Shown: positions 20,450-29,331 of the stretch, in pieces
How positions within the stretch are numbered: the first letter of the stretch is position 1
How the letters are laid out: every line of letters begins with the position of its first letter
Notes under the pieces: model-generated
The model's database searches: none
Seen by the model: the letters and a program-made list of their open reading frames with translations, nothing else
What the model was told of the DNA's origin: nothing
NCBI GenBank assembly: GCA_023228985.1
Contig: JALOAC010000008.1
Location: 1 to 64,000, forward strand
DNA length: 64,000 nucleotides
Direction: 5' to 3'
Source of the DNA: Thiopseudomonas sp.
GTDB lineage: Bacteria > Pseudomonadota > Gammaproteobacteria > Pseudomonadales > Pseudomonadaceae
Translations under genes and position numbers: made by a program

Positions 20450-21535
20450 ATGAAAGTAGGCGTGATAGGCGGTGGCCAGTTAGGTCGTATGCTGGCGTTG
20501 GCGGGTACACCGCTAGGCATGCAGTTCTCATTTTTAGATCCAGCAACGGATGCCTGTGCCGCTGCACTGGGTGAGCATTTGCTGGGTGACTATGATTCGC
20601 AGCAGCATCTTAAGCAGCTGGCGCATTCAGTAGATGTGGTTACCTTTGAATTCGAAAACGTGCCCGCAGAAACCGTGGCGTATTTGTCCCAGTTTGTGCC
20701 GGTTTATCCCAATGCTGAATCCCTGCGTATTGCACGGGACCGATTAAATGAAAAAACGCTGTTTGAAAAACTAGCTATACCCGTCACTAAGTTTGCCGAT
20801 GTGTTATCGCAAGAGGGGTTAGAGCAGGGCGTGGCCAAAGTGGGTCTGCCGGCTATTTTAAAAACCCGCACCATGGGCTATGACGGCAAAGGGCAAAAAG
20901 TGTTACGCAGCATGGATGATGTGCAAGGCACTTTTGCTGAGTTAGGCAGTGTGCCTTGTTTGCTGGAAGGCTTTGTTGATTTTTCCAGCGAAGTATCGGT
21001 CATTGCGGTGCGTGGTCGTGACGGTGAAATTCGTTGTTATCCGCTGGCGCAGAATACTCACCATGACGGGATTTTGCATCTATCAATTGCCAGTCAAGCG
21101 CACCCGTTGCAGTCCCTTGCCGAAGACTATGCCAGCCGCGTGCTCAATGAATTAGAGTATGTCGGTACGCTGGGTTTTGAGTTTTTCGTGGTGGATGACG
21201 GTTTAATGGCCAATGAAATCGCCCCGCGGGTGCATAACTCTGGGCATTGGACCACCGAGGGCGCGCAATGCAGTCAGTTTGAAAATCATTTGCGCGCCAT
21301 TGCGGGCTTACCATTGGGCAGCACTGCAACGTTAGAGCATAGCGCTATGCTTAACTGCGTAGGGCGCATGCCAACGGCGCAGCAGATACTGCAAATTTCT
21401 GATACGCATGTACATGATTACAACAAAGCGGAAAAACTAGGACGCAAAGTGGGGCATATCACAGTGCGCTGTCGGAGCGAAGAGCAATTAAAGCAGCAAA
21501 TCAGTCAGGTAGAGCAACTGCTGCAGACTCTTTAG
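20450..21535 (+). CDS. purK: N5-carboxyaminoimidazole ribonucleotide synthase
   Basis: ATP-grasp enzyme making N5-CAIR from AIR, ATP and bicarbonate, the substrate of PurE. Length is 361 aa. It starts with the Rossmann-like GVIGGGQLGRMLALAG, then FENVPAE near residue 65, the ATP-grasp core with KTRTMGYDGKGQ near 138 and ANEIAPRVHNSGHWT near 250, where the metal ligands sit. It is the second gene of the purEK operon, as in most gammaproteobacteria. Confidence 0.97.
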   Translation: MKVGVIGGGQLGRMLALAGTPLGMQFSFLDPATDACAAALGEHLLGDYDSQQHLKQLAHSVDVVTFEFENVPAETVAYLSQFVPVYPNAESLRIARDRLNEKTLFEKLAIPVTKFADVLSQEGLEQGVAKVGLPAILKTRTMGYDGKGQKVLRSMDDVQGTFAELGSVPCLLEGFVDFSSEVSVIAVRGRDGEIRCYPLAQNTHHDGILHLSIASQAHPLQSLAEDYASRVLNELEYVGTLGFEFFVVDDGLMANEIAPRVHNSGHWTTEGAQCSQFENHLRAIAGLPLGSTATLEHSAMLNCVGRMPTAQQILQISDTHVHDYNKAEKLGRKVGHITVRCRSEEQLKQQISQVEQLLQTL

Positions 21536-21612
21536 TGCTAGTAGTACGCCACAGATAAGTGGGATACATGGTTGCGGCAGTATAAGTTAAGAAAAATCAT
21601 GTGCGTTACTTC

Positions 21613-21642
21613 CTGAAGTGCATTAATCTATCAAAGTATAAT
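21613..21642 (+). promoter_or_regulatory. Candidate promoter for the HD-GYP gene
   Basis: A perfect TATAAT at 21637-21642 lies 26 bases before the ATG at 21669. A weak -35 (CTGAAG, 21613-21618) sits 18 bases upstream of it. The leader would be very short. Confidence 0.35.
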
Positions 21643-21668
21643 TTGACTTGATTATTCTTGAGCGTGCC

Positions 21669-22871
21669 ATGTTAAAGCAAATACCTGTTTCCAGTGTGGT
21701 GTTAGGCATGTACATCCATGAATTATGTGGTTCGTGGATGGATCACCCCTTTTGGAAAACAGGTTTTTTACTGGATAACCCAACTGATTTGCAGCGTTTA
21801 CGTCAAAGCTCAGTCACTGAAGTATGGATTGATGTCAGCAAGGGATTGGACGCGCACGAAGGCGTAACCCAAGAGCAGGCAAATCAGCGTGCACAAAGTA
21901 TTTTAGCCGCAGCCAACAAACAAACAGAACAAAGTGATCTGGTTAGCGAATTACAGCGAGCGGCCAATATATGCGAGCGCTCGCGTGATGCTGTAGTTAG
22001 TATGTTTACCGACGTACGCATGGGTAAAGCAGTCGATATCCAGCAGGTGGAAACCGCTCTAAATGAAATGACCGAATCAGTCATGCGTCATCCCGGCGCG
22101 TTAATAAGTTTAGCGCGACTAAAGCAGGTGGATGAATATACCTATATGCATTCGGTCGCAGTCAGCGCACTGATGATGGCTTTAGCGCGGCAAATGCAGC
22201 ACGATGAAGAACAGATGCGTGAAGCGGGTTTAGCGGGTTTGCTGCATGATTTGGGCAAAATGGCGATCCCTGAGTCGATTTTAAATAAGCCAACTAGCCT
22301 TACCGATACTGAATTTGACCGTATTCGTATGCATCCATTGTACGGTGCACGCTATCTAAAAAGCGGCATTTCCTCGGTCAGCCGTGAAGTACAGGATGCC
22401 TGTCTGCATCATCATGAAAAAATTGATGGCAGCGGTTATCCGCATAAACTCACCCATACAGAGATTAGTCTGTTGTCACGCATGACAGCTGTGTGCGATG
22501 TCTATGATGCGGTGACTTCAGACAGGCCTTACAAAAAAGGCTGGGGGCCTGCAGAAGCTATTCAGCGTATGGCGCAATGGCATGGTCATTTTGATCCGCA
22601 AATATTCCAAGCTTTTGTTCGTACAGTAGGAATTTATCCCATTGGCTCGCTGGTGCGTTTAGCCAGTGGTCGTTTGGGTGTGGTGATTGAACAAGATCAG
22701 AACTCTTTGTTAAAGCCCAAAGTTAAGGTGTTTTTTTCGAGCAAGTCGAAAGTGCCGGTTGAGCAAGAAGTCATTGATTTGGCTAGTTCGCGCTGTAATG
22801 AAGAGATTGTGGCGCGTGAGCGAGTTGAAGACTGGGGCTTTAAAAACTTTGACCAGCTGTGGATGGAGTAA
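21669..22871 (+). CDS. HD-GYP domain protein (predicted c-di-GMP phosphodiesterase)
   Basis: A 400-aa cytoplasmic protein. The N-terminal ~130 residues look like the DUF3391 domain commonly attached to HD-GYP proteins (KQIPVSSVVLGMYIHEL). The HD-GYP domain follows, with YMHSVAVSALM near residue 158, HDLGKMAIPESILNKP near 192, HHEKIDGSGYP near 246-256 and DVYDAVTSDRPYKK near 277. All signature residues are intact, including the GYP triplet, so c-di-GMP hydrolysis is likely. No sensory or membrane domain is visible. The ATG at 21669 was chosen over an upstream TTG. It is a single gene between purK and rpe. Confidence 0.9.
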   Translation: MLKQIPVSSVVLGMYIHELCGSWMDHPFWKTGFLLDNPTDLQRLRQSSVTEVWIDVSKGLDAHEGVTQEQANQRAQSILAAANKQTEQSDLVSELQRAANICERSRDAVVSMFTDVRMGKAVDIQQVETALNEMTESVMRHPGALISLARLKQVDEYTYMHSVAVSALMMALARQMQHDEEQMREAGLAGLLHDLGKMAIPESILNKPTSLTDTEFDRIRMHPLYGARYLKSGISSVSREVQDACLHHHEKIDGSGYPHKLTHTEISLLSRMTAVCDVYDAVTSDRPYKKGWGPAEAIQRMAQWHGHFDPQIFQAFVRTVGIYPIGSLVRLASGRLGVVIEQDQNSLLKPKVKVFFSSKSKVPVEQEVIDLASSRCNEEIVARERVEDWGFKNFDQLWME

Positions 22872-22956
22872 GGGTGCAAAAAGCCACTGATTTGCTTTAA
22901 TATGTCCCTCCAATTTACCCCTCAGCTCGATGCTGTCCACGCAGATAGAGAACCTC

Positions 22957-23631
22957 ATGCAACCTTATTTTATAGCCCCCTCCATTTTATCCGCCGACTT
23001 TGCCCGCTTGGGTGAGGACGTTGACAAAGTCCTCGCTGCCGGTGCGGATGTGGTCCATTTTGATGTGATGGACAATCACTATGTACCTAATCTCACCATC
23101 GGACCTATGGTCTGTAGCGCATTAAGAAAATACGGCGTTACGGCTCCCATTGATGTACATCTGATGGTGCAGCCAGTGGACCGTATTATTGGTGATTTTA
23201 TCGAGGCGGGAGCCAGCTATATTACCTTCCACCCAGAAGCCTCAGCACATGTTGATCGCTCATTGCAATTAATTAAAGATGGCGGCTGTAAAGCGGGTTT
23301 GGTTTTTAACCCAGCTACATCTTTAGATGCGCTTAAGTACGTGATGGATAAAGTCGATATGATTTTATTGATGAGCGTTAATCCGGGTTTTGGTGGGCAA
23401 AAATTTATTCCCAGCACGTTGGACAAACTACGTGAAGCGCGCGCACTGATTAGCGCCAGTGGTCGAGATATTCGCTTAGAAGTTGATGGCGGTGTTAATT
23501 TGCACAATATTCGTGCCATTGCTGAGGCGGGGGCCGACACCTTTGTTGCTGGCTCAGCAATTTTTAATGCGCCTGATTATGCAGAAGTGATTGCGCAAAT
23601 GCGTGCTGAGTTGGCGCAGGTGCAAAGGTGA
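22957..23631 (+). CDS. rpe: Ribulose-phosphate 3-epimerase
   Basis: Interconverts ribulose 5-phosphate and xylulose 5-phosphate in the pentose phosphate pathway. It has 224 aa with the TIM-barrel motifs [15 protein letters not shown] at the start, [15 protein letters not shown] near residue 35 (metal ligands), DVHLMV near 68, [14 protein letters not shown] near 140 and DGGVN near 175. The frame extends to an ATG at 22930 but the family begins MQPxxIAPS, which gives the ATG at 22957. gph overlaps its stop codon, so the two are translationally coupled. Confidence 0.97.
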   Translation: MQPYFIAPSILSADFARLGEDVDKVLAAGADVVHFDVMDNHYVPNLTIGPMVCSALRKYGVTAPIDVHLMVQPVDRIIGDFIEAGASYITFHPEASAHVDRSLQLIKDGGCKAGLVFNPATSLDALKYVMDKVDMILLMSVNPGFGGQKFIPSTLDKLREARALISASGRDIRLEVDGGVNLHNIRAIAEAGADTFVAGSAIFNAPDYAEVIAQMRAELAQVQR

Positions 23632-24311
23632 GTCAGCTCAAACGTCTTTTTGCGGGTGAACTGCCCAAGTTAGTGATGTTTGATTTGGACGGTACTCTGT
23701 TGGACTCGGTACCTGACCTAGCGGCGGCCGTGGACAGTATGCTGGCGCAGCTTGGGCGACCCCCGGCCGATATTGAGCAAGTACGCCAGTGGGTAGGTAA
23801 CGGCGCGCTGGTGTTAGTACAGCGTGCATTGGCGGGTAAGTTTGATTACTCAAATATCAGTGCTGCAGACGCTGAGCCGGCGTTGCAGCTTTTTTTACAA
23901 GCCTATGCACAGGAAAGCTCGCGCAGTCAGTTGTATCCGGGGGTCTTGGATACTTTGACGGCGTTAAAAAACAAGGATATTAAGCTGGCCATTATCACCA
24001 ATAAGCCAGAGCAGTTTTTGCCCGATTTGTGGCGCAGCCATGGTATAACGGGTTTGTTTGATTGGGTGGTAGGTGGCGATACGTTAGCCAAGCAAAAGCC
24101 CGATCCCATGGGACTCCATTGGGTAATGCAGCAAGCTGGCGTTACTGCGGAGCAAAGCCTGTTTGTGGGTGATTCAAAAAATGATATTCAAGCCGCCAAA
24201 GCTGCACAGGTGCGCTGTGTTGCACTGAGTTATGGCTACAATCATGGGCAACCCATCGAGCTGGAGCAGCCCGATTTAGTGATTGATAACCTTGGTCAAT
24301 TACTGCAGTAA
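23628..24311 (+). CDS. gph: Phosphoglycolate phosphatase
   Basis: HAD-family phosphatase removing phosphate from 2-phosphoglycolate, for example after DNA 3'-end repair. Length is 227 aa. The HAD motif [12 protein letters not shown] lies near residue 17, motif II ITNKP near 124 and motif [18 protein letters not shown] near 185. It starts at a GTG (23628) overlapping the rpe stop (GTGA). In Pseudomonas rpe-gph is usually followed by trpE; here an RND efflux pair follows instead. Confidence 0.94.
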   Translation: MSQLKRLFAGELPKLVMFDLDGTLLDSVPDLAAAVDSMLAQLGRPPADIEQVRQWVGNGALVLVQRALAGKFDYSNISAADAEPALQLFLQAYAQESSRSQLYPGVLDTLTALKNKDIKLAIITNKPEQFLPDLWRSHGITGLFDWVVGGDTLAKQKPDPMGLHWVMQQAGVTAEQSLFVGDSKNDIQAAKAAQVRCVALSYGYNHGQPIELEQPDLVIDNLGQLLQ

Positions 24312-24403
24312 TCATCCGCATATGCGTGTTTGTTTTGTATGGGTTTTTGTGCAAATTAGTTTAAATCAAACTTAAGTGTTTTCAAAAATGCTAGGATGGT
24401 TGC

Positions 24404-24427
24404 TGACTAATTTGTAATAATTAGTCA
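24404..24427. promoter_or_regulatory. 24-bp perfect palindrome, likely repressor operator for the RND genes
   Basis: TGACTAATT (24404-24412) and AATTAGTCA (24419-24427) are exact inverted repeats separated by TGTAAT, 38 bases before the MFP start codon. Size, symmetry and AT-rich centre fit the operator of a dimeric TetR- or MarR-family repressor at an efflux promoter. No such regulator gene is present in the window. A -10-like TAGGAT (24392-24397) lies just upstream, so bound protein could block initiation or early elongation. Confidence 0.5.
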
Positions 24428-24465
24428 CAAACGGTAGGGCATCAGATAACTCTTGGGATTCAAAC

Positions 24466-25560
24466 ATGGCGCAGTTTCTTTTGGTTTTAAGCTTTTTGGC
24501 GACGCTTGTCTTAACGGGCTGTAGCCAAGAAGAACCGCAAACACTCAGCGTGCGGCCAGTTATGGTGATGCAACCCCTGCCAGCAAGTACAATCATTGAA
24601 GCGTTTGCAGGTGAGGTGCGTGCGCGTTTAGAGCCAGAGTTAGCGTTTCGCATTGGCGGTAAGGTGATCGCGCGCAAAGTGGAAACGGGCAGTCGAGTGA
24701 AAGCAGGGCAAATTCTAGCTGAGCTTGATCCTGAAGATGTAGGCTTGCACTTACAAGCCATGCAGGCACAGGTAGCAGCGGCACAAGCCAATCTAGAATT
24801 GGTGCGTGCAGAGCGCGATAGATATCAGCAACTACTCGACAAGCAGATGGTAAGCCGCTCGCACTTTGATAGTGCACACAATCAATTTAAAAACGGCCAA
24901 GCCCGTTTAAAGCAAGCTCAGGCTGAGCTTGAAGCGGCAAAAAATCAAACCCAATATGCTCAGTTGCGTGCGCCCTATGCTGGGGTGATCACGCGCGCTA
25001 ACGTGGAAGCCGGTCAAGTGGTAGCGGCAGGGCAAACAGTGTTTGTATTGGCGGTAGACGGTGAGCGAGAAGTTTCTTTTAGTATTCCAGAGCACATTAT
25101 TGACCGCTTTGTGCTTGGGCAACCGGTTGAAGTGGAGCTGTGGTCACAGCCCAGTCAACGCTTAACGGGTGAAATCCGTGAACTAGCACCAGCGGCTGAC
25201 TCGCGTTCACGCACCTATGCGGCACGCGTGGCGCTGCACAATTCAGTCAGTGCAGCAGAGTTGGGCCAAAGTGCGCGGGTGTATGTCAATGCTGATGCGT
25301 TAGCCCAACTCGCTGTTCCCTTATCTGCTGTGAATGCAGAGCACAATCAAGCCTATGTTTGGGTGGTGGACCTAGCCACGCAAAAAACAGTTCGTCGTTA
25401 TGTGCAAACAGGTGCTTATACCCAAACCACAGTGCCGATAATCTCAGGGTTGCAGGCCGATGACTGGATTGTGGTGGCTGGTGTGCATTTGCTGCAAGAA
25501 GGCCAGCAGGTACGTGCGGTAGATAGAGATAATCGCCCCGTCAGTCAGGCGCGGGAGTAA
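24466..25560 (+). CDS. RND efflux periplasmic adaptor (membrane fusion protein)
   Basis: Adaptor subunit of a tripartite RND efflux pump, 364 aa. An N-terminal lipoprotein signal ends in LVLTGC, so the protein is probably lipid-anchored to the inner membrane. It has the split lipoyl/barrel-sandwich motif (FRIGGKVIARKVETGSRVKAGQILAELDPEDV; then RAPYAGVITRANVEAGQVVAAGQ), an alpha-hairpin (~90-165) and beta-barrel and membrane-proximal domains. It is followed 4 bases later by the RND permease. No outer-membrane factor gene is nearby, so it probably shares a TolC/OprM-type channel encoded elsewhere. Substrates cannot be told from sequence. Confidence 0.92.
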   Translation: MAQFLLVLSFLATLVLTGCSQEEPQTLSVRPVMVMQPLPASTIIEAFAGEVRARLEPELAFRIGGKVIARKVETGSRVKAGQILAELDPEDVGLHLQAMQAQVAAAQANLELVRAERDRYQQLLDKQMVSRSHFDSAHNQFKNGQARLKQAQAELEAAKNQTQYAQLRAPYAGVITRANVEAGQVVAAGQTVFVLAVDGEREVSFSIPEHIIDRFVLGQPVEVELWSQPSQRLTGEIRELAPAADSRSRTYAARVALHNSVSAAELGQSARVYVNADALAQLAVPLSAVNAEHNQAYVWVVDLATQKTVRRYVQTGAYTQTTVPIISGLQADDWIVVAGVHLLQEGQQVRAVDRDNRPVSQARE

Positions 25561-25564
25561 CTGC

Positions 25565-28500
25565 ATGCATTTTAATCTATCTGCGTGGGCCTTAAATAAT
25601 CGTCCGCTGGTGCTCTTTGTCATGCTGATGACCAGCCTTGTGGGTTTTATGGCCTACGGGCAGCTTGGGCAAAGTGAAGATCCACCGTTCACCTTTAAAG
25701 CCATGGTGATCAATACCCAGTGGCCTGGAGCAACGGCTGAAGAAGTATCACGTCAGGTAACCGAGCGCATTGAAAAGAAGCTGATGGAAACCGGCCTGTT
25801 TGAGAAAATAGTGTCTTTTTCCCGTCCCGGTGAATCGCAAGTAACTTTCGCCGCGCGCGATGATCTGCCATCCAAGGACATACCAGAGCTGTGGTATCAG
25901 ATCCGCAAAAAAATTGCAGATATTCGCCACACCTTACCCAGAGAGATCCGAGGTCCTTTTTTTAATGACGAGTTTGGTACGACCTTTGGCAATATCTATG
26001 CGCTAACTGGGCAGGGCTATGATTATGCGGTGCTTAAAGACTACGCTGAGCGGGTGCAGTTACAGCTGCAACGGGTCGCCGATGTGGGCAAGGTTGAGCT
26101 GGTCGGTTTACAGGAAGAAAAGATCTGGATAGAGGTTTCCAATACCCGCTTAGCCAATCTGGGCGTGTCCTTGCAAGCCATTCAGCAAGCCTTGGAAGCA
26201 CAGAATACGGTGTCGGCCACAGGTTTTTTTGAGACGGATACGGACCGTATTCAGCTCAGAGTGAGTGGCCGTTTTACAGCGGTGAAAGATATTCGTGATT
26301 TCCCTATTCGTGTCGGCGATCGCACTTTTCGCTTGGCTGATGTGGCTGAGGTGCAGCGGGGCTTTAATGATCCTGCCGCACCAAGAATGCGCTTTATGGG
26401 TGAGGATGCATTGGGTTTAGCCGTGTCTATGCAGGACGGTGGCGATATTTTGGTGCTAGGTAACGCGCTGGAAAAAGAGTTTGCCCACTTGCAGGAAGGA
26501 CTGCCAATCGGCATGGAGTTGCGCAAAGTTTCGGATCAGCCCGCTGCCGTTAAAACCAGTGTTGGCGAGTTTATGCAGGTGCTTATTGAGGCGCTGGTAA
26601 TTGTGCTGCTGGTCAGTTTTTTTTCGTTGGGTTTTCGTACCGGATTGGTGGTGGCATTTTCGATTCCTATCGTGCTGGCCATCACTTTTGCTTTGATGCA
26701 TTACTTCAATATAGGACTGCATAAAATATCCCTTGGCGCGTTAGTGCTGGCTCTGGCTTTGATGGTGGACGATGCCATTATTGCGGTAGAAATGATGGCC
26801 ATTAAGATGGAGCAAGGCTTTGAGCGAGTTAAAGCGGCCAGTTTTGCTTGGACCAGTACCGCATTTCCGATGTTGACGGGCACCCTTATTACCGCAGCAG
26901 GTTTTTTACCAATCGCCACAGCAGAGTCCACCGTGGGTGAGTACACGCGCTCTATTTTCCAAGTAGTGGGAATTGCGTTGATTGTATCCTGGTTTGCCGC
27001 GGTGCTCTTTGTACCCTATTTGGGTGACAAGCTACTGCCTGATTTGGCGCGGATTAAAGCGGCTAAACACGGCAATAAAGAAGGCGAGCATGATCCCTAT
27101 GCAACGCCGTTCTATCAGCGTTTTCGTGCTTTAGTCAGTTGGTGTGTGGATTACCGTAAAACGGTTATTGCTGTAACCTTGGCGTTATTTGTCGCCGCCT
27201 TGGCTGCCTTTCCGTTAGTGCCTAAGCAGTTTTTTGCTGATTCTAATCGGTTGGAATTGCTCTTAGATATCAAACTGGCAGAAGGCGCCTCGCTTAAAGC
27301 CACGCAGCAGAAAGTAGAACGTATTGAGCAGCGTTTAAAAGAGCGTGAGGGCATTGTTAACTATGTGGTTTACATAGGTGCAGGTTCGCCACGTTTTTAT
27401 TTGCCGCTGGATCAGCAATTACCCACGACCAGTTTTGCCCAGTTTGTGTTGATTACAGAAGATTTAGAGCAGCGCGAAGAGATACGTGCGTGGCTGATTG
27501 AGCTGATGCATACAGAGTTTGCTGATATGCGTTCACGCATCACCCGCTTGGAAAATGGACCGCCAGTGGGTTATCCAATTCAGTTTCGCGTATCGGGTGA
27601 GCATATTGAACAAGTGCGTGATTATGCACGCCAAGTGGCTGGTAAGGTGCGGGATAATCCGCATGTAGCCAACGTGCATCTGGATTGGGAAGAACCCAGC
27701 AAGATCGTACATTTAACCATAGATCAAGACCGTGCCCGCGCCTTGGGTGTTAGCAGTGCAGGACTGGCGCATTTTTTACAGAGCGCCTTATCCGGCACTT
27801 CTGTAAGCCAGTATCGTGAAGGTAATGAGCTAATCGAAATCTTGCTCAGAGGAACTGAGCAGGATCGTACGGATCTGGCATCACTGGCTAGCCTGTCAGT
27901 GCCTACGGAGCTGGGTACGCATGTTTCTTTAGCGCAGGTGGTCAGTCTGAATTATGGTTTTGAAGAGGGTGTGATTTGGCATCGCAATCGTTTACCGACG
28001 ATTACGGTCAGAGCGGATATTTATGGTGCTCAGCAAGCGGTAGATGTAACCGCGCAAATTATGCCAACTCTGCAGGACATTCAAACGACTTTGCCCGCAG
28101 GTTATTTGCTGGAAGTGGGCGGTACGGTAGAGGATGCAGCACGCGGGCAGCAGTCCGTAGCTGCTGGTATGCCGTTATTTTTGGTAGTGGTGTTGAGCTT
28201 GTTGATGATCCAGCTGCGCAGTTTTTCCCGCTCGGTGATGGTGCTGTTAACTGCGCCTTTGGGGCTTATAGGAGTGGTGGTCTTTTTACTGCTGCTTAAC
28301 AAACCTTTTGGCTTTGTCGCTATGCTTGGCACCATTGCTCTATCAGGCATGATTATGCGTAATGCGGTGATTTTGGTGGATCAAATAGAAACGGATATTA
28401 ATGCCGGTCACAGTCAATGGCAGGCGGTTATTGATGCCACTGTGCGCCGCTTTAGACCTATTGTGCTGACAGCCATGGCCGCTGTGCTGGCGATGATTCC

Positions 28501-28633
28501 TTTGTCGCGCAGTGTGTTTTTTGGGCCGATGGCGGTGGCGATTATGGGTGGTTTAGTCTTTGCTACAGCGCTGACACTGTTGTTTTTGCCTGCGCTGTAT
28601 GCCACTTGGTTTCGAGTGAAGAAGCCTGATTAG
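25565..28633 (+). CDS. RND efflux permease
   Basis: Proton-driven inner-membrane pump subunit of the AcrB/HAE superfamily, 1022 aa with a 12-helix pattern in two repeats and two large periplasmic loops. It opens with FNLSAWALNNRPLV and the loop sequence SEDPPFTFKAMVI. The TM4 proton-relay motif VDDAIIAVEMM is visible near residue 403, and the second repeat shows ALSGMIMRNAVILVDQIE near 925. It forms a two-gene operon with the upstream adaptor and converges with yjgA, 12 bases away. It is not similar enough by eye to MexB or MexF to assign a symbol. Confidence 0.93.
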   Translation: MHFNLSAWALNNRPLVLFVMLMTSLVGFMAYGQLGQSEDPPFTFKAMVINTQWPGATAEEVSRQVTERIEKKLMETGLFEKIVSFSRPGESQVTFAARDDLPSKDIPELWYQIRKKIADIRHTLPREIRGPFFNDEFGTTFGNIYALTGQGYDYAVLKDYAERVQLQLQRVADVGKVELVGLQEEKIWIEVSNTRLANLGVSLQAIQQALEAQNTVSATGFFETDTDRIQLRVSGRFTAVKDIRDFPIRVGDRTFRLADVAEVQRGFNDPAAPRMRFMGEDALGLAVSMQDGGDILVLGNALEKEFAHLQEGLPIGMELRKVSDQPAAVKTSVGEFMQVLIEALVIVLLVSFFSLGFRTGLVVAFSIPIVLAITFALMHYFNIGLHKISLGALVLALALMVDDAIIAVEMMAIKMEQGFERVKAASFAWTSTAFPMLTGTLITAAGFLPIATAESTVGEYTRSIFQVVGIALIVSWFAAVLFVPYLGDKLLPDLARIKAAKHGNKEGEHDPYATPFYQRFRALVSWCVDYRKTVIAVTLALFVAALAAFPLVPKQFFADSNRLELLLDIKLAEGASLKATQQKVERIEQRLKEREGIVNYVVYIGAGSPRFYLPLDQQLPTTSFAQFVLITEDLEQREEIRAWLIELMHTEFADMRSRITRLENGPPVGYPIQFRVSGEHIEQVRDYARQVAGKVRDNPHVANVHLDWEEPSKIVHLTIDQDRARALGVSSAGLAHFLQSALSGTSVSQYREGNELIEILLRGTEQDRTDLASLASLSVPTELGTHVSLAQVVSLNYGFEEGVIWHRNRLPTITVRADIYGAQQAVDVTAQIMPTLQDIQTTLPAGYLLEVGGTVEDAARGQQSVAAGMPLFLVVVLSLLMIQLRSFSRSVMVLLTAPLGLIGVVVFLLLLNKPFGFVAMLGTIALSGMIMRNAVILVDQIETDINAGHSQWQAVIDATVRRFRPIVLTAMAAVLAMIPLSRSVFFGPMAVAIMGGLVFATALTLLFLPALYATWFRVKKPD

Positions 28634-28645
28634 CGTGCAGCTTGG

Positions 28646-29170
28646 CTAGCCCTGCTCAAACATTTTCGCATCGTCAAGTTCGCGCAGATAACGAAATATT
28701 TTGCGCGCCGTGGTAGGTGGTTTTTCCTGCGCGCGCTCCTGCTGAGCTTGGCGAATCAATCCGCGCAGGTGCTGACTGTCGGTTTCAGGGTAGGCCTGTA
28801 TAAAGGCTTGTAGCGCTTCATCCCCTTCAACAATCAAGCGTTCACGCCAACGCTCTAGTGCATGAAAGCGGTCGTTGTGTTGACGGCTGCTGCTGTCCAT
28901 TAAATCCAAGACGCTATGAATGGCAGTAAGATCTTGCCCGCGCAGTAATTTGCCTAAAAACTGGTTATGGCGTTTACGGGCAATATGTTTGGTGTGTCTT
29001 TTACTTTCTTCCAAGGCTTTGAGCAGTTCGTCACTGAGTTGCATTTGCTGGAGAATGTCTGGTTTTAGTTCAGCAAGGCGGGCGCCAAGGTCTTGTAGGG
29101 CAAGCATGTCACGCTTGATCTGTGATTTACTTTTTTCTTCGTTGAGCTCTAAATCTGTAGTATCGGTCAT
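28646..29170 (-). CDS. yjgA: Ribosome-associated protein YjgA (DarP, DUF615)
   Basis: Small basic helical protein (174 aa) of the DUF615 family, which binds late 50S ribosomal assembly intermediates in E. coli. Visible are the family sequence KSQIKRDMLALQDLGARLAEL near residue 15 and the Arg-rich KRHTKHIARKRHNQFLGKLLR near 57-77. It is divergent from pmbA, an arrangement also known in E. coli. AAGGA sits 8 bases before the ATG. Confidence 0.93.
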   Translation of the reverse strand: MTDTTDLELNEEKSKSQIKRDMLALQDLGARLAELKPDILQQMQLSDELLKALEESKRHTKHIARKRHNQFLGKLLRGQDLTAIHSVLDLMDSSSRQHNDRFHALERWRERLIVEGDEALQAFIQAYPETDSQHLRGLIRQAQQERAQEKPPTTARKIFRYLRELDDAKMFEQG

Positions 29171-29331
29171 GGAGTTTTCCTTGCTGCGTGCTGATTATTC
29201 TAGCAGATGTCCGTAGGGCTAGGTAGCAGCTAGCGTGGCAACATAATCAGTGCCAGTTAAACATCAAGACGAATACACTGGCATGGTGTAGCATGATGCG
29301 ATTTTTTGTATGTTTGTAATGGGAGTCATGT

